The notes beneath the pieces are model-generated. The model was not told where the DNA came from. It saw nothing but the letters and a program-made list of their open reading frames with translations, and made no database searches. The position numbers and the translations under genes were made by a program. DNA of 64,000 nt from Parvibaculaceae bacterium (GTDB taxonomy: Bacteria > Pseudomonadota > Alphaproteobacteria > Parvibaculales > Parvibaculaceae): assembly GCA_019636015.1 (NCBI GenBank), contig JAHBYJ010000001.1, positions 2,404,156 through 2,468,155 of the forward strand, in the 5' to 3' direction. Within the stretch, counting starts at the first letter, position 1, and the number at the start of each line of letters is the position of its first letter. This document shows positions 8,406 through 17,573 of the stretch, piece by piece.

Positions 8406-8774
8406 TTACTTGCCCATATGGAAGGCGACGAACTTGTTGCCGTCGAGATCGCGGAAATAAGCGCCGTAGAAGGTCTCGCCCCGCAGGCCCGGCGCGCCTT
8501 CATCCTTGCCGCCGAGGCTCAGCGCCTTCGCATGCATCTTGTCGACATTCTCGCGCGATCCGGCAGCCAGCGCGACCATCGTGCCATTGCCGAAATTGGC
8601 CTTGTTGCCGTCATGGGGCTTCGTCACGGCAAGCATCGGCCCGCCATTCGACCAGCCAACGAAACGGCCCGGGTCCGACATGGCGCGCTTGGCGCCGATG
8701 ACGGAAAGCAGGTCGTCATAAAAGGCCACGGCCTTGTCGAGATCGTTCGTCCCGACCATCACATATCCGATCAT
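8406..8774 (-). CDS. VOC superfamily (glyoxalase/bleomycin-resistance fold) protein
   Basis: A 122-residue protein of the vicinal-oxygen-chelate fold. It starts with the usual MIGYVMVGTNDLDKAVAFYD helix and ends with GAYFRDLDGNKFVAFHM. These two half-domains are the standard betaalphabetabetabeta repeats; members act as lyases, dioxygenases or resistance proteins, usually as dimers. The first metal-ligand His (normally H in the opening strand) is replaced here by Met/Val (YVMVG), so metal-dependent catalysis is uncertain. Monocistronic, ended by the terminator at 8346-8378. Confidence 0.82.
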   Translation of the reverse strand: MIGYVMVGTNDLDKAVAFYDDLLSVIGAKRAMSDPGRFVGWSNGGPMLAVTKPHDGNKANFGNGTMVALAAGSRENVDKMHAKALSLGGKDEGAPGLRGETFYGAYFRDLDGNKFVAFHMGK

Positions 8775-8808
8775 TCATCTCTCCCTGATCTTTTGTTGTC
8801 GTCGCACA

Positions 8809-8844
8809 GAAAAGGACGGCCACGGATGTTGTCGTGACCGTCCT
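8809..8844 (-). terminator. Intrinsic terminator downstream of clpA
   Basis: On the minus strand an 11-bp stem (8834-8844 with 8813-8823, one G-U pair) encloses a 10-base loop and is followed by TTTTCTG. It lies 34 bases beyond the clpA stop codon. Confidence 0.75.
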
Positions 8845-8877
8845 CTGTCTCTTGATAAAGCCCGTTGCGGGCTTCGC

Positions 8878-11262
8878 TCATTCCACCAGCAGCGGCACCT
8901 TCGGAACCGTGCCACCGCCGCCGCCCGAGCCGTCCTTCGGCTTGCGGACGCCGGACTTCTTCGAACCGCCACCGCTGCTCGGGCTGCGGGGCTGTGCGGG
9001 TTCGATATCGAAGAGGAGCGTATCGTCCTCGACCTTGACCACCACATGCCCGCCCTTGAGCAACCGCCCGAAGAGCACTTCGTCGGCGAGCGGCTTCTTG
9101 ATGTTTTCCTGAATGACGCGTGCAAGCGGCCGCGCACCCATCTGCTCGTCATAGCCGCGCTCGGCGAGCCACTTGTTGGCATCCGGCGTGAGCTCGATCG
9201 TGACGTTCCGGTCGGCAAGCTGCGCCTCGAGCTGAAGCACGAACTTCTCGACCACCTGCGCAATGACCTCCTGCGGCAGATGCCCGAAGGGGATCACCGC
9301 ATCGAGACGGTTGCGGAACTCGGGCGTGAAGAGACGCTTGATCGCATCTTCGTCGTCGCCCACGCGCTTCTTCTGCGAGAAGCCGATGGTCGGCCTCGCC
9401 ATGTCGGCAGCGCCCGCATTCGTGGTCATGATCAGCACGACATTGCGGAAGTCGATCTTCTTGCCGTTGTGGTCAGTCAGCTTCCCGTGATCCATCACCT
9501 GCAACAGGATGTTGAAGAGATCGGGATGCGCCTTCTCGATTTCGTCGAGCAGCAGCACGCAATGCGGATGCTGGTCGACGCCATCGGTGAGGAGCCCGCC
9601 CTGGTCGAAGCCGACATAACCGGGCGGCGCGCCGATGAGACGCGAAACCGTGTGCCTCTCCATATATTCCGACATGTCGAAACGCAGCATCTCGACGCCG
9701 AGAATGGAGGCGAGCTGACGCGCGACTTCCGTCTTGCCAACGCCTGTGGGCCCAGAGAAGAGATAGCAGCCGATGGGCTTCTCCGCCTCGCGCAAGCCCG
9801 CCCGCGCAAGCTTGATCGACGCGGCAAGCGCATCGATAGCCTCGTTCTGGCCGAACACGACGCGCTTCAGCTCCGTATCGAGGTCCTTCAGCTTCTCCGT
9901 ATCGCTCTTGGAGACGGACTTCGGCGGGATGCGCGCCATGGTCGAGATGACGCTCTCGATCTCCGTCACGCCGATGGTCTTCTTGCGGCGCGATTCCGGC
10001 AGCAGCATCTGCGAGGCGCCCGCCTCGTCGATCACGTCGATCGCCTTGTCGGGCAGCTTTCGGTCATGCATGTACTTCGAAGACAGCTCCACCGCCGCCT
10101 TCACCGCATCGTTGGTGTAGCGGACCTTGTGGAACTCCTCGAAATAAGGCTTGAGCCCCTTCAGAATCTTGATCGTGTCGGGCACGGAGGGCTCGGCCAC
10201 GTCGATCTTCTGGAAGCGGCGCACCAGCGCGCGATCCTTCTCGAAATGCTGGCGGTACTCCTTGTAGGTCGTCGAGCCGATGCAGCGTACCGAGCCGCTC
10301 GCAAGCGCCGGCTTCAGCAGGTTTGACGCATCCATGGCACCGCCGCTCGTCGCGCCCGCGCCGATCACCGTGTGGATTTCATCGATGAACATGATCGCGC
10401 CCGGATAGGCCTCGATCTCCTTGATGACCGCCTTGATGCGCTCCTCGAAATCGCCGCGATAGCGCGTGCCCGCGAGCAGCGTGCCCATGTCGAGCGAGAA
10501 GATGGTGGCGTTCTTCAGAACTTCCGGCACCTCGCCCTTCACGATGCGGCGCGCAAGCCCTTCGGCAATCGCCGTCTTGCCGACGCCGGGATCGCCCACG
10601 AAAAGCGGATTGTTCTTTGAACGGCGGCAGAGAATCTGGATCGTGCGTTCCACCTCGCGCTCGCGCCCGATCAGCGGATCGATCTTGCCCTGCTTCGCCT
10701 TCTCGTTGAGGTTCACGCAATAATTGTCGAGCGCTTCCGTCGTGCGCTCCTTGCGTCCGCGCTCGCCGCCGCCCTCGGCTTCTTCCTGCGCGCCGCGCAC
10801 GGGGCGCGTCTCGCTCATGTCACCGCGCTTGGCGATGCCGTGGCTGATGTAGTTCACGGCGTCGTAGCGCGTCATGTCCTGCTCCTGCAGGAAATAGGCG
10901 GCATGGCTCTCGCGCTCGGCGAACATCGCGACGAGCACATTCGCGCCCGTCACTTCCTCGCGGCCCGAAGACTGGACATGAATGACGGCGCGCTGGATCA
11001 CACGCTGGAAGCCGGCGGTCGGCTTCGAGTCCTCGCCATTGTCGACCACGAGGCTCGACAATTCATTGTCCACATAGTTGGTGAGCTGCTGGCGCAGCAG
11101 GTCCATATCGACATTGCAGGCGCGCATGACGGCGGCTGCATCCTGATCGTCCATCAGGGAAAGAAGCAGATGCTCCAGGGTCGCATATTCATGGTGCCGC
11201 TCATTGGCGAGCGCCAGTGCGCGGTGAAGGCCCTCTTCAAGACTGCGTGAAAACGTCGGCAC
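8878..11262 (-). CDS. clpA: ATP-dependent Clp protease ATP-binding subunit ClpA
   Basis: A 794-residue AAA+ unfoldase that feeds substrates to ClpP. It has the Clp-N double repeat (about 1-145), an AAA-1 module with Walker A GDPGVGKTAIAEG, and an AAA-2 module with GPTGVGKTEVARQ and the sensor/arginine-finger block FTPEFRNRLD. The IGF tripeptide just before that block is the ClpP-docking loop. A poly-Gly/Ser, Lys-rich tail follows the last domain. It starts at GTG (11260-11262) with GGAAGG upstream; family members begin exactly at this PTFSRSLE motif. clpS lies 51 bases upstream on the same strand, the usual order, and ClpS delivers N-degron substrates to ClpA. Confidence 0.97.
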   Translation of the reverse strand: MPTFSRSLEEGLHRALALANERHHEYATLEHLLLSLMDDQDAAAVMRACNVDMDLLRQQLTNYVDNELSSLVVDNGEDSKPTAGFQRVIQRAVIHVQSSGREEVTGANVLVAMFAERESHAAYFLQEQDMTRYDAVNYISHGIAKRGDMSETRPVRGAQEEAEGGGERGRKERTTEALDNYCVNLNEKAKQGKIDPLIGREREVERTIQILCRRSKNNPLFVGDPGVGKTAIAEGLARRIVKGEVPEVLKNATIFSLDMGTLLAGTRYRGDFEERIKAVIKEIEAYPGAIMFIDEIHTVIGAGATSGGAMDASNLLKPALASGSVRCIGSTTYKEYRQHFEKDRALVRRFQKIDVAEPSVPDTIKILKGLKPYFEEFHKVRYTNDAVKAAVELSSKYMHDRKLPDKAIDVIDEAGASQMLLPESRRKKTIGVTEIESVISTMARIPPKSVSKSDTEKLKDLDTELKRVVFGQNEAIDALAASIKLARAGLREAEKPIGCYLFSGPTGVGKTEVARQLASILGVEMLRFDMSEYMERHTVSRLIGAPPGYVGFDQGGLLTDGVDQHPHCVLLLDEIEKAHPDLFNILLQVMDHGKLTDHNGKKIDFRNVVLIMTTNAGAADMARPTIGFSQKKRVGDDEDAIKRLFTPEFRNRLDAVIPFGHLPQEVIAQVVEKFVLQLEAQLADRNVTIELTPDANKWLAERGYDEQMGARPLARVIQENIKKPLADEVLFGRLLKGGHVVVKVEDDTLLFDIEPAQPRSPSSGGGSKKSGVRKPKDGSGGGGGTVPKVPLLVE

Positions 11263-11313
11263 TTGCGAACCTTCCCTTCTCTTGCTGAACCACTATACAG
11301 CTTCTACGCGCAA

Positions 11314-11646
11314 CTATTCTCTTTCCATCGTGCATTGCAGCGGGTGCTGGTGCTGCCGGGCGAAATCCATCACCTGCGTCACCTTGGTTTCCGCGACCTC
11401 ATAGGTGTAGAGGCCGCAAATCCCCACTCCATGCTGATGGACATGGAGCATGATCACCGTCGCCTCATCCCGCCCCTTGTTGAAGAACCGCTCCAGCACA
11501 TGAACGACGAACTCCATCGGGGTGTAGTCGTCATTGAGAAGCAGAACCTTGTAGAGCGAGGGCTTCTTCGTTTTGGGCTTCGACTTCGTGATGACGCCGG
11601 TACCAACGCCCCCGTCCTCATCACCGCGCCGCCTGTCGTCCGACAT
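11314..11646 (-). CDS. clpS: ClpS, adaptor for ClpA (N-end rule)
   Basis: A 110-residue adaptor that binds the ClpA N-domain and presents proteins with destabilising N-terminal residues. The core begins at [19 protein letters not shown], containing the conserved NDD(Y)TPM substrate pocket, and ends with [11 protein letters not shown]...CTMERE. The first 30 residues are a charged flexible tail, as usual. I use the ATG at 11646 (MSDDRRRG); an in-frame ATG at 11697 would add a Cys/Gly-rich stretch with no family similarity. Transcribed with clpA. Confidence 0.95.
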   Translation of the reverse strand: MSDDRRRGDEDGGVGTGVITKSKPKTKKPSLYKVLLLNDDYTPMEFVVHVLERFFNKGRDEATVIMLHVHQHGVGICGLYTYEVAETKVTQVMDFARQHQHPLQCTMERE

Positions 11647-11697
11647 TCCGATCCCGCAATTTCCAAAGCAGCCGCCATCCGTTGACGCGCCGCACAA

Positions 11698-12064
11698 GCA
11701 TTAGATAGTCGACCTTAGCCAAATTCAAAGATCGACCCAATTCTAGCCGGATTCGGAGGCTGCCGGGGCGAGATCGCCGCCGGACCGGCATTCGGCGGGA
11801 TTATTGCCTCGGCCATGCCTGCCGCCTCCGGGTAGCCCGCATCGCGCTGCCCGCGGCTGCCGGTTAACGAATATTAACCATGTTAATCTTTTGGTAATAC
11901 ACTCGAGATACCCTCGACTGCAGCCAACCGCTTAGGATACTTACGGTTTTTCGTCATTTTCGCCCATCAGGGTCTTCGCAAATTGTGCTTGTGACGCTAC
12001 AGTTTGATCGGGGATTTGATTTGGGGTGACGCGCACGGGACGCGTCCGCTAGAGGGGAAGACAC
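11698..12064. other. Intergenic region between clpS and the D,D-carboxypeptidase gene
   Basis: About 370-420 bases without a credible gene. It holds the divergent promoters of clpS (left) and the carboxypeptidase (right). Its notable element is an AT-rich stretch at 11862-11900 with three TTAA words, described as a separate feature. No tRNA, small RNA hairpin with a T-run, or repeat family is visible. Confidence 0.6.
11864..11886 (+). promoter_or_regulatory. Candidate CtrA-type binding site
   Basis: Three TTAA words occur within 23 bases (11864, 11874, 11883). The middle one is part of TTAACCAT (11874-11881), identical to the half-site reported for the alphaproteobacterial cell-cycle regulator CtrA. 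The spacing of the TTAA pairs (6 and 5 bases) is not the canonical 7, so a full site is not proven. It lies about 180 bases before a cell-wall carboxypeptidase gene whose product carries a septal-type SPOR domain, which would make cell-cycle control reasonable. Confidence 0.4.
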
Positions 12065-13780
12065 ATGCAGGGGCATGCGCACGCGAGTATTCGGCGCAAA
12101 TCCTTCAATCTGGGAGACCGGGCGGGCCGTATTGCCACGGCAATGTGCCTGACGCTCCTTGCCTGTATGCTCTCGCTGCCTGCCCTGGCTTCCACGAAAC
12201 ATGCCGCGCTTGTGATCGATGGTCATACGGGCCAGGTGCTTTATTCCCGTAATGCCGACGAAGCGCGCTATCCCGCCTCTCTCACCAAGGTGATGACGCT
12301 CTATCTCCTTTTCGAGAAGCTCGAAAAGGGAGAAGCCACGCTCAAGTCGCGCATCACCATGACCCAGCGCGGCGCGAACCAGCCGCCGTCGAAGCTCGGC
12401 CTTGGCGTCGGCCAGACGCTCACCGTCGAGGATGCGATCCTCGCTCTCGTCACCCGCTCGGCCAATGACGTGGCTTCCGCCACCGGCGCTTTCATCGCCG
12501 GTTCGGAAGACAATTTCGCCGCCTTGATGACGAAAAAGGCCCGCGAACTGGGCATGTCCAAGACGACCTACAAGAACGCTTCCGGCCTGCCCGACAAGGC
12601 ACAGGTCACGACCGCGCGCGATCAGGCGACGCTTGCAATGCGCATGCGCGAGGACTTCCCGCAGTATTATCACTACTTCAGCACCGAATATTTCACCTGG
12701 GGCAAGGCGCGTATCCATAACCACAACAGGCTTCTCGGCCGCTATCAGGGCGCCACGGGCCTCAAGACGGGTTACACGCGCGCTTCGGGCTTCAACCTCA
12801 CCACCACCGTGGAACGCGAAGACAAATATCTCGTCGGCGTCGTCATGGGCGGTGAGCAGGCAAAGACCCGCGACGACCACATGGTCGAAATTCTGGACCG
12901 CGCCTATCCGCGCGCCATTGCGATGAAGGCCGGCACCACGCAGGTCGCTTCGGCGCAGCGCAAGCAGACAGTCGCCGCCGCCTCGTCCATTCAGCCGGTC
13001 TCAGCGCCGCAACCCGTCGAAACCGTGGCGCTGGCCGCAACCCCGACGCCGGTGCACCGCCCCGCCGGAATCGTGCCCGCGGAAGACCGCGCCGCGCTCC
13101 TTCAGCTTGCTTCCGCCATTGAGGTTCAGGACGTCGTCGAGGCGCCAGTGCCGGCGCCGCAGCCCGCCCCCGTGCAGACCGCTGCACTCACCTCTTCCAG
13201 CATTCCTGCCAATGCGCCTTTCGCCACGGTGCCCGGGGCGCCGGCGGCGGCATCCAAAGCGCCGGTCGACAGCGCCACGGCCTATGCCGTCTCAGCCCTC
13301 CGCTCCGCAGAAGGCCCCGTCCGCCAGGTTGGCCGTGAAATCGGCAATTTCCTTGTTCCCCCGGCCAATGCCGCCGTCGCCCCGGCGGAGCCGCTGACGC
13401 AATCGGCACTGAACGATCCCGCCCGCACCGAGCCGCAGCTCGCCCGCGACTGGCGTGACGGCGACCCGCTCATTCCGGAAGGCACCTGGGTCATTCAGAT
13501 CGGCGCCTATGCGAGCGAGGCCGATGCTGTCGAAAGCATCCGCAAGGCCGTGCGTGCGGCACCCGAGGAACTCGGCAAGGCGGTTCCCGTCACCATTCCA
13601 GTGACGACGGCAGAGAAGCGGACGCTCTATCGCTCGCGCTTCGGCGGCTTCGAAGGCGAACAGCAGGCCCGCAATGCCTGCGGACGGCTTGCCCGCCAGT
13701 CGATCCAGTGCATTCCCATTCCGCCGACCAACTGGGCCATGCCGAACAATCCGGAAGCGCGGGAAAAGCGCCGCGGCTAA
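12065..13780 (+). CDS. D-alanyl-D-alanine carboxypeptidase with C-terminal SPOR domain
   Basis: A 571-residue periplasmic penicillin-binding protein of the PBP5/6 (S11) type that trims peptidoglycan pentapeptides. After an N-terminal signal segment (hydrophobic 25-43), the catalytic motifs are all present: SLTK (Ser72, Lys75), SAN (Ser132-Asn134) and KTG (234-236). A roughly 190-residue Pro/Ala-rich linker (about 290-480) leads to a SPOR domain (from WVIQIGAYAS to the end), which binds denuded septal peptidoglycan. The ATG at 12065 has GGGGAAG upstream; a shorter start at MCLTLLAC is possible. The gene overlaps mipZ by four bases, stop to stop. Confidence 0.92.
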   Translation: MQGHAHASIRRKSFNLGDRAGRIATAMCLTLLACMLSLPALASTKHAALVIDGHTGQVLYSRNADEARYPASLTKVMTLYLLFEKLEKGEATLKSRITMTQRGANQPPSKLGLGVGQTLTVEDAILALVTRSANDVASATGAFIAGSEDNFAALMTKKARELGMSKTTYKNASGLPDKAQVTTARDQATLAMRMREDFPQYYHYFSTEYFTWGKARIHNHNRLLGRYQGATGLKTGYTRASGFNLTTTVEREDKYLVGVVMGGEQAKTRDDHMVEILDRAYPRAIAMKAGTTQVASAQRKQTVAAASSIQPVSAPQPVETVALAATPTPVHRPAGIVPAEDRAALLQLASAIEVQDVVEAPVPAPQPAPVQTAALTSSSIPANAPFATVPGAPAAASKAPVDSATAYAVSALRSAEGPVRQVGREIGNFLVPPANAAVAPAEPLTQSALNDPARTEPQLARDWRDGDPLIPEGTWVIQIGAYASEADAVESIRKAVRAAPEELGKAVPVTIPVTTAEKRTLYRSRFGGFEGEQQARNACGRLARQSIQCIPIPPTNWAMPNNPEAREKRRG

Positions 13781-14634
13781 ACCGCCTTCGCCGCCTCGTC
13801 CCGCATCGTTTCAAACGGCAGTTCCAGCGCCTCGACCAGCGCCCGCACCTCCGCGCGCGCTGCGACATGCGACATGGACATCTGCGTATCCACCCCCTCC
13901 TCCCGAAGATCGAGGAGCGTGAGACCGGAGGGGAACATTTCCCTGAAGATCACGCGCTCGCCGAAGCCCGGTCCGATGCGGAAGCCGATGCGGGCGGCCA
14001 GCGCCGACAGGACGGATTCCACACGGCGCTTGTTCTTTGCGTCGAGATGCGAGAGCCGGTTGCGGACCACCACCCAGTCGATCTCACCGCCATCGCGAAC
14101 GGCGCGCCGCTTGCGGCTTTCCCAGACCATTTCGCTGTAAACGCTCGGCCCCTTGATCCGGTATGTCTGCGGGTCTACGCGGCCGAGCAGATCGAAATCG
14201 ACGAAACTGTCGTTCATGGGCGTAATCAGCGTATCGGCCCGGGCATGGCCGAGCCGCGACAGGTTGCTGTCGCTGCCGGGACAGTCGATCACAAGAAAAT
14301 CGTTCGTTTCCGAGAGGCGGTCGATAGCGGCATCGAGTTCCGCCCCCTCCTCGGCATTGGCATCGGCGACCGAGGCGGCCATGGAACGGGTGATCACCAT
14401 ATGATCCGGCATGACGAGATTGACCCCCGCCGCCTCCGCCCAGGCCTTGCGGTTTTCGACATAGCGCGTCAGCGAGCGCTGGCGCCCGTCCAGATCGATC
14501 GACCCGACGCGAAATCCCTCGCGCAGCAGATAGGCAATGACATGCATCGCGGTCGTGGTCTTGCCAGAACCGCCCTTTTCATTGCCCAACACGATCACAT
14601 GAGCGGGTTTTCCCGCCTGCGCGCCCTCTGTCAT
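13777..14634 (-). CDS. mipZ: MipZ, division-plane positioning ATPase
   Basis: A 285-residue ParA/MinD-type P-loop ATPase. Starting at HVIVLGNEKGG, it has the deviant Walker A KGGSGKTT (residues 20-27), the MipZ-specific SIDLDGRQRSLTRY segment and a DFLVIDCPGSD Walker B block. In Caulobacter, MipZ binds ParB at the poles and inhibits FtsZ assembly, placing the ring at midcell. I chose the ATG at 14634 because similarity starts right after it; the upstream open extension to 14778 is low-complexity and overlaps the divergent promoter region. It meets the SPOR carboxypeptidase tail to tail with 4 shared bases. Confidence 0.93.
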   Translation of the reverse strand: MTEGAQAGKPAHVIVLGNEKGGSGKTTTAMHVIAYLLREGFRVGSIDLDGRQRSLTRYVENRKAWAEAAGVNLVMPDHMVITRSMAASVADANAEEGAELDAAIDRLSETNDFLVIDCPGSDSNLSRLGHARADTLITPMNDSFVDFDLLGRVDPQTYRIKGPSVYSEMVWESRKRRAVRDGGEIDWVVVRNRLSHLDAKNKRRVESVLSALAARIGFRIGPGFGERVIFREMFPSGLTLLDLREEGVDTQMSMSHVAARAEVRALVEALELPFETMRDEAAKAV

Positions 14635-14814
14635 ATGCCCCGAAATCCCAACTGAGAGTGCCCCCCTCGAATCGCGCGGAGTCTGGGTTGTGCGGCGGCC
14701 AGCGTCAACCGAAGCCGGGGTCTCGCCTGTAACAGTAACAGCCCTTGCAGCCTCCCCCGTCCCTGCGGCTACACTCATGGAACAATTCAGCAGGCAACCC
14801 AGGGGGCTTATCGA

Positions 14815-16182
14815 ATGAAGGGCATGCTCACGCTCGACCAGTTATCCGACCTCGTCGCCGGCGGCGAGATCGACACCGTCGTCATGGCCATGCCTGACAT
14901 GCAGGGCCGGCTGGTCGGAAAGCGTATGGCAGCGCCCTATTTCCTCGACACAGCTGTTCATGAGACCCATGCCTGCAACTATCTCCTGACCGTCGACACG
15001 GACATGGAACCCGTACCGGGCTACAAGGCCGCAAGCTGGGCGCAGGGCTATGGCGACTTCGCGCTGAAGCCCGACCTCGCGACCCTTCGGCGCATTCCCT
15101 GGCTCCCCGGCACCGCGCTCGTCATCTGCGATACAGTGGACCATCATGGCGAGGACGTGCCCCACGCACCGCGCTCCATGCTCAAGAAGCAGCTGAAGCG
15201 CATCGCCGCCATGAAGATGAAGGCCTTCATGGCCTCGGAGCTTGAATTCTATCTTTTCGACGAGACGTTCGAGTCCGCGCATGAGAAGCGCTATCGCGAT
15301 CTCAAGACGCCGAACTGGTATATCGAGGACTATCACATCTTCGCGACCAGCAAGGAAGAAGGGATCATGCGGGCGATCCGCAACGGTCTCGAAGGAGCCG
15401 GCATACCGGTCGAGAACTCGAAGGGCGAATGGGGGCCCGGCCAGGAAGAGATCAATGTCCGCTATGCCGAAGCACTGGAAATGGCGGACCGGCATACGAT
15501 CCTGAAAAACGGCATCAAGGAAATCGCATGGCTGCACGGCAAGGCCGTGACCTTCATGGCGAAATGGAATTACGAGCTTGCGGGCTCCTCCTGCCATATC
15601 CATATGTCGCTCTGGGACGAGAAGGCGAAATCCGCGCATTTCTTCGACAAGGATGCGACGCCCCACGGCATGTCGGAGCTCTGCCAGCAGTTCCTCGCCG
15701 GGCAATTGCGCCATGCGCGCGAGATGGCTTACTTCCTTGCACCGCAGGTGAACTCCTACAAGCGCTTCGTGAACGGCTCCTTTGCGCCGACCAATATCGT
15801 CTGGTCGAATGACAACCGCACCGCGGGCTTCCGCATGTGCGGCACGGGCAAGAGCCTGCGCATCGAATGCCGCGTTGGCGGGGCCGACCTGAACCCCTAT
15901 CTCGCCTATGCGGCGCTGCTCGCCGCCGGCATCGACGGCGTGGAAAACAAGCTCGCGCTGGAGCCGGAATTCACCGGCGACGCCTATGGCACGGCGGGCA
16001 TTCCCTCGCTGCCGAAGAGCCTTCATGCCGCACTTACGGAACTTGAAAAATCGGATACGTTGCGCGCCGCGCTCGGCGACGATGTCGTCGAACACTATCT
16101 GCATACCGGCCGCTGGGAGCAGCACGAGTATGAGCGCCGGATCACGGATTGGGAATTGATGAGAGGCTTTGAACGCGGATGA
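14815..16182 (+). CDS. Glutamine synthetase family protein (gamma-glutamylamine-synthetase-like)
   Basis: A 455-residue protein of the GlnA superfamily, but closer to the GlnT/PuuA-like branch than to housekeeping GlnA. The N-terminal beta-grasp (VVMAMPDMQGRLVGKRM) and catalytic domain are intact, including SELEFYLFDE, the GPGQEEINVRYAEAL block, SSCHIHMSLWD and the RIECRVGGADLNPYLAYAA block. Such enzymes ligate glutamate to ammonia or to amines such as putrescine, isopropylamine or ethanolamine, using ATP. The following two genes overlap in ATGA fashion, so the three products probably act in one pathway in which an amine is glutamylated and then oxidised. The true substrate is unknown. Confidence 0.85.
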   Translation: MKGMLTLDQLSDLVAGGEIDTVVMAMPDMQGRLVGKRMAAPYFLDTAVHETHACNYLLTVDTDMEPVPGYKAASWAQGYGDFALKPDLATLRRIPWLPGTALVICDTVDHHGEDVPHAPRSMLKKQLKRIAAMKMKAFMASELEFYLFDETFESAHEKRYRDLKTPNWYIEDYHIFATSKEEGIMRAIRNGLEGAGIPVENSKGEWGPGQEEINVRYAEALEMADRHTILKNGIKEIAWLHGKAVTFMAKWNYELAGSSCHIHMSLWDEKAKSAHFFDKDATPHGMSELCQQFLAGQLRHAREMAYFLAPQVNSYKRFVNGSFAPTNIVWSNDNRTAGFRMCGTGKSLRIECRVGGADLNPYLAYAALLAAGIDGVENKLALEPEFTGDAYGTAGIPSLPKSLHAALTELEKSDTLRAALGDDVVEHYLHTGRWEQHEYERRITDWELMRGFERG

Positions 16183-17573
16183 GCGAGGTCCTGAAAGTCA
16201 TATCGCCCGTTGACGGGAGCGTCTATGCCGAGCGCCCGCTCGCAAGCTGGGCCGAGGTCGACGGCACGCTGGCCTCTGCCAAGGCGGCGCAGGCCGCCTG
16301 GAAGCTCGTGCCCGTGGCCGAACGCGCCTCGCTCTGCCTGCGCTTCGTCGAGGCCTTCCTCGGCATGAAGGACGAGATCGTGCCGGAACTCGCCTGGCAG
16401 ATGGGCCGCCCCATCGCCTATGGCGCGGGCGAATTGCGCGGCTTCGAGGAACGGGCCCGCTACATGGTCTCGATCGCCGAAGAGGCGCTTGCCGATATCG
16501 ACGCGGGACCGAGGGAAGGCTTCCGCCGCTGGGTGCGCCGCGAGCCGCTGGGCGTCGTGCTCGCCATCGCCGCCTGGAACTATCCCTATCTGATCGCGGT
16601 GAACTCCGTCGTGCCGGCGATCATGGCGGGCAACGCCGTGATCCTGAAACATTCGGGCCAGACGCCGCTCTGCGCCGAACGCTTCGCCACGGCTTTCGCC
16701 AAGGCCGGTGCGCCGGACGGCCTCTTCCAGATCATCCATATGAGCCACGACATGACGGAACGCACGATCGGCGACAAGCGCGTCGATCACGTCGTCTTCA
16801 CAGGCTCGGTCGCGGGTGGCCATGCCGTGGTGCGCGCCGCAGTCGACCGCTTCATCGATATCGGCCTCGAACTCGGCGGCAAGGACCCGGCCTATGTCCG
16901 CGCCGACGCCAACCTCCCCTTCGCCATCGAGAACCTGGTGGACGGCGCCTATTTCAATTCCGGCCAGTCCTGCTGCGGCAAGGAACGGCTCTATGTCCAT
17001 GCGGACGTCTATGACGATTTCGTGGAGGGCTTCGTGGACCTCGCGAAGAAATACAAGCTCGGCAGCCCGCTCGACCCGGACACGACCATCGGCCCGATGG
17101 TGCGCGCCTCCGCCGCTACATTCGTGCGCGGCCAGATCGAACAGGCAAAGCGCGCCGGGGCAAAGGCGCTGATCGGCGAAGCGCATTTTCCCGCCTCGAA
17201 AGCTGGCACGCCCTATCTCGGCCCGGAAGTGCTGGTCGATGTGAACCACCAGATGGATGTGATGCGGGAGGAAACCTTCGGCCCCGTCATCGGCATCATG
17301 AAGGTGACCTCGGACGAGGAAGCCATCGGCCTCATGAACGACAGCACGCTCGGCCTCACCGCCTCCGTCTGGACGGAAGATGAAGAGGCGGGCGAGAAGA
17401 TCGGCGAACGGATCGAAACCGGCACCTTCTTCCTCAATCGCTGCGACTATCTCGACCCTGCCCTTGCCTGGACCGGCGTCAAGGATACCGGCCGCGGCGC
17501 AACGCTCTCCCGCGTCGGCTATGAACACCTCACCCGGCCGAAGAGCTATCACCTGAGAACCAAGACAAAATGA
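16179..17573 (+). CDS. NAD(P)-dependent aldehyde dehydrogenase
   Basis: A 464-residue ALDH superfamily member oxidising an aldehyde to an acid. The cofactor-binding IAAWNYPYLIAVNSVVPA segment, the GNAVILKHS motif, the catalytic Glu in LELGGKDPAYV and the nucleophile Cys in SGQSCCGKERLYV are all present; the C-terminal MREETFGPVIGIM motif is also conserved. Start ATG overlaps the GS-like stop (ATGA, 16179-16182), and its own stop overlaps the next ATG (17570-17573), indicating translational coupling. Context suggests it oxidises an aldehyde derived from a glutamylated amine or from the alcohol used by the neighbouring alcohol dehydrogenase. Confidence 0.92.
   Translation: MSEVLKVISPVDGSVYAERPLASWAEVDGTLASAKAAQAAWKLVPVAERASLCLRFVEAFLGMKDEIVPELAWQMGRPIAYGAGELRGFEERARYMVSIAEEALADIDAGPREGFRRWVRREPLGVVLAIAAWNYPYLIAVNSVVPAIMAGNAVILKHSGQTPLCAERFATAFAKAGAPDGLFQIIHMSHDMTERTIGDKRVDHVVFTGSVAGGHAVVRAAVDRFIDIGLELGGKDPAYVRADANLPFAIENLVDGAYFNSGQSCCGKERLYVHADVYDDFVEGFVDLAKKYKLGSPLDPDTTIGPMVRASAATFVRGQIEQAKRAGAKALIGEAHFPASKAGTPYLGPEVLVDVNHQMDVMREETFGPVIGIMKVTSDEEAIGLMNDSTLGLTASVWTEDEEAGEKIGERIETGTFFLNRCDYLDPALAWTGVKDTGRGATLSRVGYEHLTRPKSYHLRTKTK

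Noticed and set aside
8341..8406. CRISPR-like or repetitive array near 8.35 kb
   Set aside because: It is a single terminator hairpin, not a repeat array. No regularly spaced repeats occur anywhere in the window.
8734..10326. A 530-residue plus-strand open frame opposite clpA
   Set aside because: ClpA on the minus strand is intact over the same bases; the plus frame has no domain and no ribosome-binding site.
16095..17552. A 485-residue minus-strand frame over the aldehyde dehydrogenase
   Set aside because: The ALDH on the plus strand has all active-site motifs; the opposite frame is a shadow.
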